Shown piece after piece: positions 28,909-37,592 of a stretch of 64,000 nt of DNA. Both the position numbers and the translations under genes were made by a program. The stretch lies in the NCBI RefSeq assembly GCF_000931445.1, contig NZ_CP010849.1:6944001-7008000 (forward strand), written 5' to 3'. This stretch comes from Streptomyces cyaneogriseus subsp. noncyanogenus (lineage in GTDB: Bacteria; Actinomycetota; Actinomycetes; Streptomycetales; Streptomycetaceae). The notes beneath the pieces are model-generated. The model saw only the letters and a program-made list of their open reading frames with translations, was not told where the DNA came from and did no database searches. Position 1 is the first letter of the stretch. Each line of letters begins with the position of its first letter.

Positions 28909-28979
28909 GCCTTCCGTCGGGAAGCGGCGCGGATATGACCCATCCATCGGGAGCGGCGCGGATGTGAGCCTTCCGTAAC
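28891..28979. repeat. Three tandem 30-bp repeats at the lysR 3' end
   Basis: Units 28891-28920, 28921-28950 and 28951-28979 share GCGGCGCGGAT and the CC(T/A)TCC core. The first contains the last codons and stop of the LysR gene. Units 1 and 3 are closer to each other than to unit 2. Confidence 0.85.
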
Positions 28980-29013
28980 AGTGGCGTCTCATATCCGGGA
29001 TAGCGTCCCGGAG

Positions 29014-29610
29014 ATGAGAGGAACCGATCACGTGGGGGAGGCCCCCGTGACCCCGGACCCCGTCGACGCCCGGCTCGCCGCCCGGCTCGCCGAGCTGCGG
29101 GCCGAACGCGGATGGTCGCTCGGGGAGCTGGCGGAGCGCAGCGGGGTGAGCCGGTCGACCCTGTCCCGCGCCGAACGCGCGCAGACCAGCCCGACCGCCG
29201 CGCTGCTGAACCGGCTGTGCGCCGTCTACGGACGGACCATGTCCCAATTGCTCAGCGAGGTCGAGGCACAGCCCGCACCCCTGGTGCGGGCCGCCGAGCA
29301 ACCACTGTGGGAGGACCGCGCCTCCGGCTTCGTCCGCCGCTCCGTCTCCCCGCCGCACGCCGGGCTGCGCGGCGAACTCGTCGAAGGGCGGCTCGTCGCG
29401 GGCGCCGACATCGCCTACGACCGGCCGCCCGTGCCCGGTCTGGAACAGCACATCTGGGTCCTGGAGGGCACGCTGGAGGTGACCGTCCAGGACACCGCGC
29501 ACCGGCTCGAGGCGGGCGACTGTCTGCGGCTGCGGGCGTGGGGGCCGACACGGTTCCGGTGCCCGGGGACGGCGGACGCGCGCTATGTGCTGGCGGTGGT
29601 GCTGCCATGA
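29014..29610 (+). CDS. XRE-family regulator with C-terminal cupin sensor
   Basis: About 198 aa from ATG 29014 (an in-frame GTG lies at 29049, and the upstream GTG at 28981 overlaps the tandem repeat). Helix-turn-helix at residues about 20-75 (WSLGELAERSGVSRSTLSRA), then a small beta-barrel cupin domain (LEQHIWVLEGTLEVTVQDT, HRLEAGDCLRLRAWGP). The organisation is that of XRE-cupin regulators of amino-acid, amine or sulfur metabolism. The ligand is unknown. The stop overlaps the GNAT gene start (ATGA), so the two are coupled. Confidence 0.9.
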   Translation: MRGTDHVGEAPVTPDPVDARLAARLAELRAERGWSLGELAERSGVSRSTLSRAERAQTSPTAALLNRLCAVYGRTMSQLLSEVEAQPAPLVRAAEQPLWEDRASGFVRRSVSPPHAGLRGELVEGRLVAGADIAYDRPPVPGLEQHIWVLEGTLEVTVQDTAHRLEAGDCLRLRAWGPTRFRCPGTADARYVLAVVLP

Positions 29611-30140
29611 GGGTGGTCCGCCTCGACGCCCCCCGGCTGCTCGCCGAAGCGGGGGAACTGGCCGGTCTGCTGGCCGAGACCGTGGACGGCGGCGCCTCGG
29701 TCGGCTTCCTCGCACCGCTGGACACCGCCGAGGCCGCCGCCTGGTGGCGGGAGCGCGCCGCCGCGGTGGCCGCCGGAGAGCTCACGGTGTGGGTGGCGTA
29801 CGACGGGCGGCGGCCGGCCGGCACCGTCGGCCTCGCCCTGCCCGGCAAGCCCAACAGCCGGCACCGTGCCGAGGTGGTGAAGCTGATGGTGCGCCGCGAC
29901 GCCCGCGGACGGGGCCTGGGCCGCACGCTGCTGACCACCGCCGAACGGGCCGCCGAGGCGTCCGGCATCACCCTGCTGCACCTGGACACCGAGAGCGGCA
30001 GCCCCGCCGAGCACCTCTACCGCTCCGCCGGGTGGACCCGCGCCGGAGCGATCCCCGACTACGCCGCCGACCCGCACGGTGTGCTGCGGCCGACGACGCT
30101 GTACTACAAGCGGATCGGGGCCGCCCGCGCCGCCGGGTGA
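29607..30140 (+). CDS. GNAT-family N-acetyltransferase
   Basis: 177 aa starting at the ATGA overlap with the XRE-cupin gene. The GNAT acetyl-CoA site is clear: VVKLMVRRDARGRGLGRTLL (motif A, R-x-x-G-x-G), then LLHLDTESGSPAEHLYRSAGW. The substrate, probably a small amine or amino acid, cannot be deduced. Coupled translation suggests that the preceding regulator controls it. Confidence 0.9.
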   Translation: MRVVRLDAPRLLAEAGELAGLLAETVDGGASVGFLAPLDTAEAAAWWRERAAAVAAGELTVWVAYDGRRPAGTVGLALPGKPNSRHRAEVVKLMVRRDARGRGLGRTLLTTAERAAEASGITLLHLDTESGSPAEHLYRSAGWTRAGAIPDYAADPHGVLRPTTLYYKRIGAARAAG

Positions 30141-30170
30141 GTGTCAGTGGCAGCGGCTACGGTGCGGGAC

Positions 30171-30530
30171 ATGCCGGACGCCGAAGACGTACGCCGTATC
30201 GCCCTGTCCCTGCCGGACACCACGGAGAAGACCGCCTGGAGCATGCCCACGTTCCGGGTCGCCGGGAAGATGTTCGCCACGCTGCCCGAGGACGAGACCT
30301 CCATGGCCGTGCGCTGCCCGAAGGAGGAGCGTGACGAACTGGTCCTCGCCGAACCGGGGAAGTTCTGGATCGCCGGCCACGAGGCCCAGTTCGCCTGGGT
30401 GCGGGTCCGCCTGTCGGCCCTGGAGGACGAGGGCGAACTGCGGGACATCCTCGCCGACTCCTGGCGCCAGGCGGCCCCGCCCCGGCTGCTCGACGCACAC
30501 CCCCGGCTGGGGCTCCCGGCCGGCGGCTGA
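30171..30530 (+). CDS. MmcQ/YjbR-family DNA-binding-like protein
   Basis: 119 aa from ATG 30171. MmcQ/YjbR (CyaY-like fold) pattern: DVRRIALSLPDTTEKTAW near the N-terminus, TFRVAGKMFATL, then AVRCPKEERDELV and the C-terminal DSWRQAAPPRLL. The family is small, widespread and of uncertain function. The domain is complete. Confidence 0.88.
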   Translation: MPDAEDVRRIALSLPDTTEKTAWSMPTFRVAGKMFATLPEDETSMAVRCPKEERDELVLAEPGKFWIAGHEAQFAWVRVRLSALEDEGELRDILADSWRQAAPPRLLDAHPRLGLPAGG

Positions 30531-30774
30531 AGGCCCTCCGGCGTTGTCGGTGCCCCATGGCATCATCCGCAGGCATGAGCGGCAGCCGGGGCCGGAGGGG
30601 GGCTCCGGCTGCCCCGGGGCGGTCCGGGTACGGGCAGGGGAGGGGGCGCGTGAGGATGACCAGGGGGACGGCGTCGCGGCCCGCGCACGGAGCGGCGGGT
30701 CACGGCGCGGCGCCGGGCCACGGCATCGGGGCCGGGAGCCCGGCGGCAGCCCCGCCGGGGCGGGACCGGGCGGC

Positions 30775-30910
30775 GGGAGGGGTGCGGTCGCGTGACTTCG
30801 CCCTGTTCTTCGTGGCGCGCGGTCGCCCGGCTCGGCGACACCATGCTGCCCGTGGCGCTCGCCGCCGGACTGCTCCGGCACGGGTACCGGGCCGGGGCGT
30901 GCCGCACAGG
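30775..30910 (+). pseudogene. Remnant of an MFS transporter N-terminus
   Basis: Two adjoining pieces in different frames, VRSRDFALFFVAR (about 30781-30820) and AVARLGDTMLPVALAAGLL (about 30820-30890), together match the first transmembrane helices of Streptomyces major-facilitator proteins. A frameshift separates them and homology stops soon after. No downstream transporter sequence remains, so this is a relic. The rest of 30531-30950 shows no gene. Confidence 0.6.
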
Positions 30911-30950
30911 GCGGCGATACCCGGGCCGGTCCGGCCGGGCACGGATGAAC

Positions 30951-30982
30951 GCCCGGGGCGGGGGCCGCTCCCCGCCCCGGGC
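30951..30982 (-). terminator. Terminator hairpin after the transketolase pair
   Basis: A 13-bp GC stem (GCCCGGGGCGGGG / CCCCGCCCCGGGC) with a 6-nt loop lies 10 bp beyond the transketolase C-terminal-subunit stop codon on the reverse strand. Confidence 0.65.
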
Positions 30983-30991
30983 GCCGGTCCG

Positions 30992-31897
30992 TCACCGGCC
31001 CTGGCCGAGGAAGTTCCCGATCCGCTCGCGCAGCGACCGGGCGTCCAGCCCGTGGGCGGCGGCGTGCTCCTCCACGCGTCCGTAGCGCCGCAGTTCGCGG
31101 CGGCCCACGCCCAGCCCCAGCACCCGGTGCGGCACATCGGACAGCGCCTCGTTGACGGCCCCCGCCGATGTGCCGGCCAGGTACGGCTCGACCAGGACGA
31201 CGTCCGTCCCCGCCGTCCCCGTGGCCCGGCGCAGCGCGGCGCCGTCGAAGGGGCGGACGGTCGTCGCGTACAGAACGGTCAGGTCCATGCCCTCCGTGGC
31301 GTCGAGCACGGCGTCCAGCAGCGGTCCGACGGCGACGACCACGCCGGAGCGCCCCTGCCGGACGGGCAGGAAACTCTCCCCGTCCACCGGACGCCCCCCG
31401 GCGTTGGCCTGCACGGAGAGCCGTACGTACACCTTGTCGTCCCCGGCGGCCACCGCGTGCCGCAGCAGGGTCTCCGCCTCGTCGGGGTGGCCCGGCACAT
31501 GCACGGTCCAGCCGTCGAGGGTGTCGAGCAGCGCCACGTCGCCGGGCGCCATGTGGGTGTAGCCGCCGGCGGGCCAGTCGTAGGACGCGGCGGCGCTCAC
31601 CAGCACCGCGCCCGCGTCCTGGTGCCCGAGGTCCAGCTTGACCTGTTCGAAGGGCCGCTCGACGAGAAAGCTGGCGAAGGTGTGCACGACGGGGCGCATC
31701 CCGGTCAGCGCCAGCCCGGCGGCCGCACCGACCAGGAGCTGCTCGCGGATGCCCACGTTGACGACCCGGTCCGGGTGCCGGCGCACGGCTTCGGCGAAAC
31801 CGTCCTTGCCGATCTCGGCGAGGACCACGGCCACGCGGGGGTCCTCGTCCAGCAGCCGGGAGACGACGGGAGCGAACCGGTCACGCATGGTGTCCAT
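30992..31897 (-). CDS. Transketolase C-terminal subunit
   Basis: 301 aa from ATG 31897, preceded by a GGAGA-like site. It contains the pyrimidine-binding domain of ThDP enzymes (VVNVGIREQLLVGAAAGLAL, with the Glu that activates ThDP in the IREQ motif) and the C-terminal transketolase domain. Split transketolases work as an N-subunit/C-subunit pair, and the N-subunit lies 144 bp upstream on the same strand. Such split enzymes often serve secondary or sugar-specific pathways (C7N aminocyclitols, ribulose-type sugars). The substrate here is unknown. Confidence 0.9.
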   Translation of the reverse strand: MDTMRDRFAPVVSRLLDEDPRVAVVLAEIGKDGFAEAVRRHPDRVVNVGIREQLLVGAAAGLALTGMRPVVHTFASFLVERPFEQVKLDLGHQDAGAVLVSAAASYDWPAGGYTHMAPGDVALLDTLDGWTVHVPGHPDEAETLLRHAVAAGDDKVYVRLSVQANAGGRPVDGESFLPVRQGRSGVVVAVGPLLDAVLDATEGMDLTVLYATTVRPFDGAALRRATGTAGTDVVLVEPYLAGTSAGAVNEALSDVPHRVLGLGVGRRELRRYGRVEEHAAAHGLDARSLRERIGNFLGQGR

Positions 31898-32041
31898 GAG
31901 GGAGAGCCTTTCTGGCTGGGGTGGCGGCCTTCCGGCGGCGGTCGGGAGCCCGCCGGAGAAGACGGCACGGCACGAGCGGGGGAAAGAGGGCGGGGAGGGG
32001 GCAGGGAGGGGCGGGGGCGGCCGGGGCACGAAGGCGACGGC

Positions 32042-32761
32042 TCAGGCGGACTTCGGCTCCACCCGGGCCACCACCACGTGCGGGCGCCCCGGATGCGGGG
32101 CGGTGAAGGCGGCGTACAGCGCCTCGTGGTCCCGCCCGTCCACGGTGACCGCCGACCAGCCGGCGGCCTCGAAGCGGGCGGCGATGCCGCCGGGCAGGGC
32201 ATGACTGGCGGAGGAGTTGTCGACGACCACGGTGTGCAGCCGCTCCAGCCCGGCGGGCCCGGCGAAGGCGATCGCCTCGTGGTTGCTGCCCTCGTCCAGC
32301 TCGGCGTCCCCGATCAGCGTCCACACCCCCGGTGCCTCGCGCCCTTGGGCGCGCAGCCCCAGCGCCGTGCCGACGGCGATCGGCAGACCGTGCCCCAGGG
32401 AGCCGCTGCCGATCTCCACACCGGGCACCAGCGTGCGGTCGGGATGGTGCCCGAGCGGCGAGTCGTAGGAGCCGAAGCCGGTCAGCCAGGCCACCGGCAG
32501 GAAACCCTTGGCCGCCAGCACGGCGTAGTAGGCCATCGGCCCGTGGCCCTTGGACAACAGGAACCGGTCCCGCTCCGGGTCGTCGACGCGCCGCGGGCTC
32601 ACCCGCAGCACCCGGTCGTACAGGACCCACAGCACGTCCAGCGTGGACGTCGCCGCCGGGCCGTGCTTCTCGTCCCCGGTCATCAGGGACATCAGTCCGG
32701 GCAGATCGGCGTACCCGTAGGCGCGCCCGCGTTCCTCGGTGATCGTCATGCCGTTCGTCAT
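32042..32761 (-). CDS. Transketolase N-terminal subunit (ThDP-binding)
   Basis: 239 aa. ThDP/Mg-binding motif TLIGDAELDEGSNHEAIAFA ... VVVDNSS, FLLSKGHGPMAYYAVLAAKG and LGHGLPIAVGTALGLRAQG are classical N-subunit blocks. It begins about 145 bp from tRNA-Pro, on the opposite strand. It pairs with the downstream C-subunit gene. The 144-bp gap between the two is unusual for a subunit pair and holds no evident gene. Confidence 0.9.
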   Translation of the reverse strand: MTNGMTITEERGRAYGYADLPGLMSLMTGDEKHGPAATSTLDVLWVLYDRVLRVSPRRVDDPERDRFLLSKGHGPMAYYAVLAAKGFLPVAWLTGFGSYDSPLGHHPDRTLVPGVEIGSGSLGHGLPIAVGTALGLRAQGREAPGVWTLIGDAELDEGSNHEAIAFAGPAGLERLHTVVVDNSSASHALPGGIAARFEAAGWSAVTVDGRDHEALYAAFTAPHPGRPHVVVARVEPKSA

Positions 32762-32907
32762 ACCGTCGATCGTGCAACCTCAGGCAAGCTTGAGGTCAAG
32801 GGCCGCTTCCGGAGACCCGACCCGAAAGCGGTGCGCGACCACCCGCACGAGTGCGGTATGGTTTTCCTGCGCGTTCGGCCAGGGGAAACCCCAGGTCAGA
32901 CGGGCAG

Positions 32908-32981
<74 letters not shown>

Positions 32982-33000
32982 CTTGAGAGAGTCGCAGATC

Positions 33001-33034
33001 AGGGCGGGTTTCGGAGGCATCCGAAACCCGCCCT
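33001..33034 (+). terminator. Terminator of tRNA-Pro copy 1
   Basis: A perfect 15-bp stem (AGGGCGGGTTTCGGA / TCCGAAACCCGCCCT) with loop GGCA, 19 bp after the tRNA. A matching but sequence-diverged hairpin follows copy 2. Confidence 0.8.
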
Positions 33035-33044
33035 TGATCGTTTC

Positions 33045-33175
33045 CTGGACGCGGCAGCCTGAGACTTCGCCGATCCGGGCGGCGGTGCACGTGGCGAAGG
33101 AAGCAAACCTGGAGAAGTCCTCGTCGTACTTGGGCAGGCGCGTCCAGGGATTGCGCTCCTGCTGACGGAACTCCT
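33045..33175 (-). pseudogene. Fragment of a tyrosine site-specific integrase
   Basis: The reverse strand encodes EFRQQERNPWTRLP, then KYDEDFSRFASFATCTAARI and GEVSGCRVQ. This is the start of the catalytic domain of actinobacterial phage/AICE integrases, with the catalytic Arg in ARIGEVSG. Nothing of the C-terminal His/Arg/Tyr region remains in frame. It lies just beyond the tRNA-Pro 3' end, the usual place for an integrase in elements that use this tRNA as attB, so it is probably debris of such an element. Confidence 0.7.
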
Positions 33176-33440
33176 GCGCATGATCCGCAGGGCCCGGTCG
33201 GCGAGTGGATGCGACAGGTGCAGCAGGATGACTTCCGGCGTGCCCAGGGTGCCGACCATCCTTCTGGGGTCGGCCGAGAGCCTTGCGCCTCGCACGAACG
33301 AGACGATGAGGGCGATCGAGGGTCTGCGGTACGTCGACGGCCCGGTAGGGGAGGTGGCTGGGCTGCCTTCTCGGCCTCCTCGTCAATCAGCGTGAGGGAC
33401 GAGTCCCCGGGCCGGTCGGACCCCGATCGTGGTGCTTTCA

Positions 33441-33530
33441 CGGCCGGCGCTGCGGGCACCGGCACGTGCCCGGCCGGCGCTGCGGGCACCGGCACGTGCC
33501 CGGCCGGCGCTGCGGGCACCGGCACGTGCC
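33441..33530. repeat. Three exact 30-bp tandem repeats
   Basis: Units starting at 33441, 33471 and 33501 are identical, and a fourth begins at 33531 and diverges after about 7 bp. On the reverse strand the unit would encode a GHVPVPAAPA decapeptide in an open frame, but no recognisable gene contains it. Confidence 0.9.
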
Positions 33531-33766
33531 CGGCCGGTGCGCCTTCTCGCCGCCCGACCAGGTCTGGCGCCACGGCATTTCCCTCGATCGGCTTGTGGGG
33601 GGCTCCAGTTGGGTGCTGGGCAGTGATCTGCTCGACGAATGCCCCAGCGGTGGGGGTGCTGCGTCCCGGCGCGCGGTCGGCTCCTCCGCAGGGCGGCGAT
33701 GTCCGGGCTGTGCGAGCCCTTTACGGGCCTGTCCTGGGCGGGTAACTTCACGCTTCGCAAGGCGTT

Positions 33767-33781
33767 GCAGAAACTTTCTGC
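33767..33781. promoter_or_regulatory. Palindrome upstream of the amylase, candidate MalR/Reg1-type site
   Basis: GCAGAAACTTTCTGC is a perfect 15-bp inverted repeat (odd centre) 150 bp before the amylase start, overlapping a TTGCAG hexamer. TTGCAG-type repeats occur in Streptomyces amylase promoters controlled by MalR/Reg1. The assignment is by analogy only. Confidence 0.45.
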
Positions 33782-33930
33782 CGATTCTGCAGTGTGCATC
33801 GCGGGCCACAAGCCCCGTACACGCGTGTCGATCCCCGCTGATCCAGGCCGAGCACCGGTGCAACCCCCTGTGCCGGGCCGGCCGCCTTCGCCGCAGCGGA
33901 AGACCGCTGCACGTCCCTTTGGAGCCGCAC

Positions 33931-36900
33931 ATGAAACACCCCCCGCGCCGGCGTCTGAGAAGACCCCTGGCGACAGCGCTCGCAGCATCGGCTGTGCTGG
34001 GCCTGCTGTCCACGGCCCCCGCTCTGACCGACACCGCGACCGCCGCACCGGAGGCGGCGGCCAACTCGGCCACCGTCTTCTACTACACCAAGACCCGTAA
34101 CTGGGACGCGTACAACCTGCACTACGCCCCGGACGGCGGCTCCTGGACAACCGTCCCGGGCGTGCGGATGGAGGCGGCCTGTACCGACTGGGTGAAGAAG
34201 ACCGTCGACCTCGGTTCGGCGTCCGGGCTCAAGGCCACCTTCAACAACGGGTCCGGTGTCTGGGACAACAACGCCGGCAAGAACTACGACCTGGGCACCG
34301 GCACCATCACCGTCAAGGACGGCGTGGTGGCCCACAGCGACCCGTGCGCGGGCACCGAGCCCGACCCGGGCCCCGAACCCGGGGGCAACACGGCCTCCGT
34401 CTACTACTCGACCGCAGCCGTGGGTTGGACCACCACCAACCTGCACTACCGGCCCGCGGGCGGCTCATGGACACAGGTCCCCGGCGTCGGCATGGAACCG
34501 GCCTGCACCGGCTGGGTCCGCAAGACCGTGAGCCTGGGAACGGCCACCAGCCTCACGGCGGCGTTCAACAACGGCAACGGCGTGTGGGACAACAACAACG
34601 GCAAGGACTACACCGTCCCCGCCGGTCTCAGCACGGTGAAGGCCGGCGTCGTCACCAAGGACGCGAAGGACCCCTGCGTCGCAGAGCCGCCGGACACCCA
34701 GGCCCCCACGGTCCCCACCGAGGTGACGGCCAAGGCCGACGGCGTCTCGATCCTGCTCGCCTGGGAGCCGTCGACCGACAACAGGGGAGTGACGAAGTAC
34801 CAGGTCACCCGCACCGGCGGCACCAAGGGCACCCAGATCACCGACGTCGGCTCCACCGTCCTGTCCGACGCCAATTTGGAGCCGCAGACGGCATACACCT
34901 ACACCGTCAAGGCCGTGGACGCGGCCGGGAACACCTCCGCGGCCTCCGCGGCGGTCACGGCGACCACCGGTGACAGGCCGCCCACGCCCCCCGCGGGCAA
35001 GCCGCTGGGCACCGACCCGCGCAAGGACCCCATCTACTTCGTCCTGACCGCCCGCTTCAACGACGGCGACACCTCCAACAACCGGGGCGGCAACCAGCAC
35101 GTGAGGTCGGGCAACGCCGCCCACAACGACCCGATGTTCCGCGGTGACTTCAAGGGCCTGATCCAGAAGCTCGACTACATCAAGGGCCTGGGCATGTCCG
35201 CGATCTGGGTCACCCCGGTGGTCCTGAACCGTTCGGACTACGACTACCACGGCTACCACGGCTACGACTTCTACAAGGTCGACCCCCGCCTGGAATCCGC
35301 GGGCGCGTCCTATCAGGACCTCATCAACGCGGCGCACGCCAAGGGCATGAAGATCTACCAGGACGTCGTCTACAACCACTCCTCGCGCTGGGGCGCCAAG
35401 GGCCTGTTCACCCCGACCGTCTTCGGCGTGCGGGACAAGGACTGGTCCTGGTACTACGACGAGAAGAACGAGGGCTTCGAGTACGACGGCCTGACCATCG
35501 AGCCCAAGTCGGGGAAGTCTTACTACAACGGCGACATGTGGTCCACCGCCGAGCCGACGGGCAACACCTGCGTCGATTGGGGCAAGCCCACCCAGTGGAC
35601 CTCCCCCGAGGGCTACCGGATCTACAACTGCCAGTGGCCCAACCCCACCTCCGGCATGTTCCCCAAGGCGCTCTACCACAACTGCTGGCTCGGGAACTGG
35701 GAGGGCGAGGACTCCCGCTCCTGCTGGCTCCACGACGACCTCGCCGACTTCAACACCGAGTCCGCGCCCGTCCAGAACTACCTGATCGGCGCCTACAACA
35801 AGTACATCGACATGGGCGTCGACGGCTTCCGCGTCGACACCGCCGTCCACGTTCCGCGTACCACCTGGAACCGCCGCTTCCTTCCCGCGATCCAGGAGCG
35901 CGTCACCCAGAAGTTCGGCGCCGAAGCCGCGAAGAACTTCCTCGTCTTCGGCGAGGTGGGCGCCTTCGTCAACGACAAGTGGAACCGCGGCTCGGTCAAC
36001 CACTCCGCCCAGTTCTTCACCTGGAAGGAGCGCAAGGAGTACTCCGCGGACGACGCCAAGGCCGCCTTGGAGATGTACGACTACGAGAACCAGGCCGGGC
36101 CCGCCGCCCAGCCCACCTCCACCAACGCCTTCCTGAACGGCAACGCCTACCACGAGCCCGACCACAGCAAGTTCTCCGGCATGAACATCATCGACATGCG
36201 CATGCACATGAACTTCGGTGACGCCAACAACGCCTTCAACAACGGGAAGGACTCCGACGACGCGACCAACGACGCCACCTACAACGTCGTCTACGTCGAC
36301 AGCCACGACTACGGCCCGAACAAGAGCGCCGAGCGGTACGCGGGCGGCACCGACGCCTGGGCCGAGAACATGTCCCTGATGTGGACCTTCCGCGGCATCC
36401 CGACCCTCTACTACGGTTCAGAGATCGAGTTCCAGAAGGGCAAGAAGATCGACTGCGGGCCGTCCTGCCCGCTGGCGACCACCGGCCGCGCCTACTACGG
36501 TGACCACGTCGCCGGCTCCGTCACCGCCTCCGACTTCTCGAAGGTCTCCTCGGCCTCCGGGGCGGTTGCCACCACCCTCCAGCAGCCCCTGGTCAAGCAC
36601 GTCCAACGGCTCAACGAGATCCGCCGGGCCATTCCCGCCCTGCAAATGGGTCAGTACTCCACCGAAGGCATCACCGGCGGCATGGCCTACAAGCGCCGCT
36701 ACACGGACACCGCCTCCGGCACCGACAGCTTCGCCCTCGTCACCGTCACCGGCGCAGCCACCTACAGCGGCATCCCCAACGGCACCTACAAGGACGCCGT
36801 CACCGGAGACACCCAGGTCGTCACCGACGGCAAGCTGAGCGTCGCGGCACCGGGCAAGGGCAACCTGCGCGTCTACGTCCTCGACCTCGGCGGCAAGAAC

Positions 36901-36945
36901 ACCGCACCGGGCAAGATCGGCACGGCGGGCCCCTACCTCAAGTAG
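33931..36945 (+). CDS. Secreted alpha-amylase-family enzyme (two CBM25-like modules, FN3, GH13)
   Basis: 1004 aa from ATG 33931 after GGAGCC. A signal peptide ends near residue 38 (TDTATAAPEA). Two starch-binding CBM25-type modules follow at about 46-135 and 147-245 (SVYYSTAAVGWTTTNLHY, FNNGNGVWDNNNGKDY). An FN3 domain (about 258-345) leads to the GH13 barrel (about 355-920). Catalytic residues are nucleophile D636 in DGFRVDTAVH, acid/base E675 in FGEVG and transition-state D793 in VDSHDYG. Product specificity (amylase versus pullulanase or maltogenic) cannot be fixed from sequence. The enzyme should degrade starch outside the cell and feed maltose uptake. Confidence 0.93.
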   Translation: MKHPPRRRLRRPLATALAASAVLGLLSTAPALTDTATAAPEAAANSATVFYYTKTRNWDAYNLHYAPDGGSWTTVPGVRMEAACTDWVKKTVDLGSASGLKATFNNGSGVWDNNAGKNYDLGTGTITVKDGVVAHSDPCAGTEPDPGPEPGGNTASVYYSTAAVGWTTTNLHYRPAGGSWTQVPGVGMEPACTGWVRKTVSLGTATSLTAAFNNGNGVWDNNNGKDYTVPAGLSTVKAGVVTKDAKDPCVAEPPDTQAPTVPTEVTAKADGVSILLAWEPSTDNRGVTKYQVTRTGGTKGTQITDVGSTVLSDANLEPQTAYTYTVKAVDAAGNTSAASAAVTATTGDRPPTPPAGKPLGTDPRKDPIYFVLTARFNDGDTSNNRGGNQHVRSGNAAHNDPMFRGDFKGLIQKLDYIKGLGMSAIWVTPVVLNRSDYDYHGYHGYDFYKVDPRLESAGASYQDLINAAHAKGMKIYQDVVYNHSSRWGAKGLFTPTVFGVRDKDWSWYYDEKNEGFEYDGLTIEPKSGKSYYNGDMWSTAEPTGNTCVDWGKPTQWTSPEGYRIYNCQWPNPTSGMFPKALYHNCWLGNWEGEDSRSCWLHDDLADFNTESAPVQNYLIGAYNKYIDMGVDGFRVDTAVHVPRTTWNRRFLPAIQERVTQKFGAEAAKNFLVFGEVGAFVNDKWNRGSVNHSAQFFTWKERKEYSADDAKAALEMYDYENQAGPAAQPTSTNAFLNGNAYHEPDHSKFSGMNIIDMRMHMNFGDANNAFNNGKDSDDATNDATYNVVYVDSHDYGPNKSAERYAGGTDAWAENMSLMWTFRGIPTLYYGSEIEFQKGKKIDCGPSCPLATTGRAYYGDHVAGSVTASDFSKVSSASGAVATTLQQPLVKHVQRLNEIRRAIPALQMGQYSTEGITGGMAYKRRYTDTASGTDSFALVTVTGAATYSGIPNGTYKDAVTGDTQVVTDGKLSVAAPGKGNLRVYVLDLGGKNTAPGKIGTAGPYLK

Positions 36946-36988
36946 CAGCCGCGTCCCGCTCACGGCACTCGCGGTCGGGGTGTCCAGC

Positions 36989-37022
36989 AGCCGTGGCCGG
37001 CGGATCTCCGCCGGCCACGGCT
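36989..37022 (+). terminator. Terminator of the amylase gene
   Basis: A perfect 16-bp stem (AGCCGTGGCCGGCGGA / TCCGCCGGCCACGGCT) with a 2-nt loop, 43 bp after the stop codon. Confidence 0.8.
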
Positions 37023-37235
37023 GACGTGCGTACACCCCCGGCGGCCCCGGGCTCCGTGACCCCCGCCGAAGGCTGCCCGGCCCCTGTCGTTCCGGCCGTC
37101 GGCTCCCGCGGCTCCGACGGGCTGAAACCACGAGCGAAGCGGCCATGCGGAGCATCCAGCTCACCGCCACACCCCCGAGCGTCGGCAGGACCCGCACCCG
37201 TACAGTCCCCGTAGCGATCACAGGGAGGGGCGCAC

Positions 37236-37463
37236 ATGATCAGCCGCTGGCCGACGGCCTGGGTGTGGCGTCAAGCGCGAGAAGCGGTCCTTGAGGCCCA
37301 CGAGATCGGCTCACCACTCGCCAGGAGTGCCTGTGACCTGCGAGACGCCTGCATCTCAACGTGGCTGAAGGATCACCGCACGGCCCTGGACATCGTCGTG
37401 GTCGCCGAGCGCGTCGGTGCTAGCGCGTCCTCGCTCGTGCGGCGCTTCCCGGGCCGGGAGTGA
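37236..37463 (+). pseudogene. Small ORF derived from the C-terminus of a tyrosine integrase
   Basis: 75 codons with an intact ATG and GGGAGGGG ribosome site. SPLARSACDLRDACISTWL corresponds to the box II region of Streptomyces integrases (SPLARRPYDLRHA-VSTWLN), and VVAERVGASASSLVRRF corresponds to the following VAEWAGHS-xVLLRxYA block. The catalytic His of LRHA is Asp and the Tyr of LRxYA is lost, so it cannot recombine DNA. Either decaying debris or a small ORF kept for another role. No other integrase part adjoins it. Confidence 0.6.
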
Positions 37464-37592
37464 GCGCGAGGCGCGGACCACGCCGCGAGGTGCGGACCGC
37501 GCTGCGCCGACGGCCGTGATCTCGTGGGCGTCCGGGAATCCCCGCGCTGCAAGACCACGTGCCGGACAGGGCGCCGGTTCGTGGCCCGTCGG

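Larger units (their letters stand above)
33176..33930. other. Remnant region upstream of the amylase; no intact gene
   Basis: No complete gene is supported. The reverse-strand stretch near 33180-33290 (PEVILLHLSHPLADRALRIM) looks like a fragment of a helicase-like protein, a weak call. A triplicated 30-bp repeat sits at 33441-33530. The last 170 bp should contain the amylase promoter and carry a 15-bp palindrome at 33767-33781. Confidence 0.45.

Noticed and set aside
33441..33530. CRISPR array
   Set aside because: The 30-bp units are directly adjacent with no spacers and no cas genes are nearby.
36946..37235. Additional gene downstream of the amylase
   Set aside because: Frames here are low complexity. 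The only firm feature is the terminator hairpin at 36989-37022.
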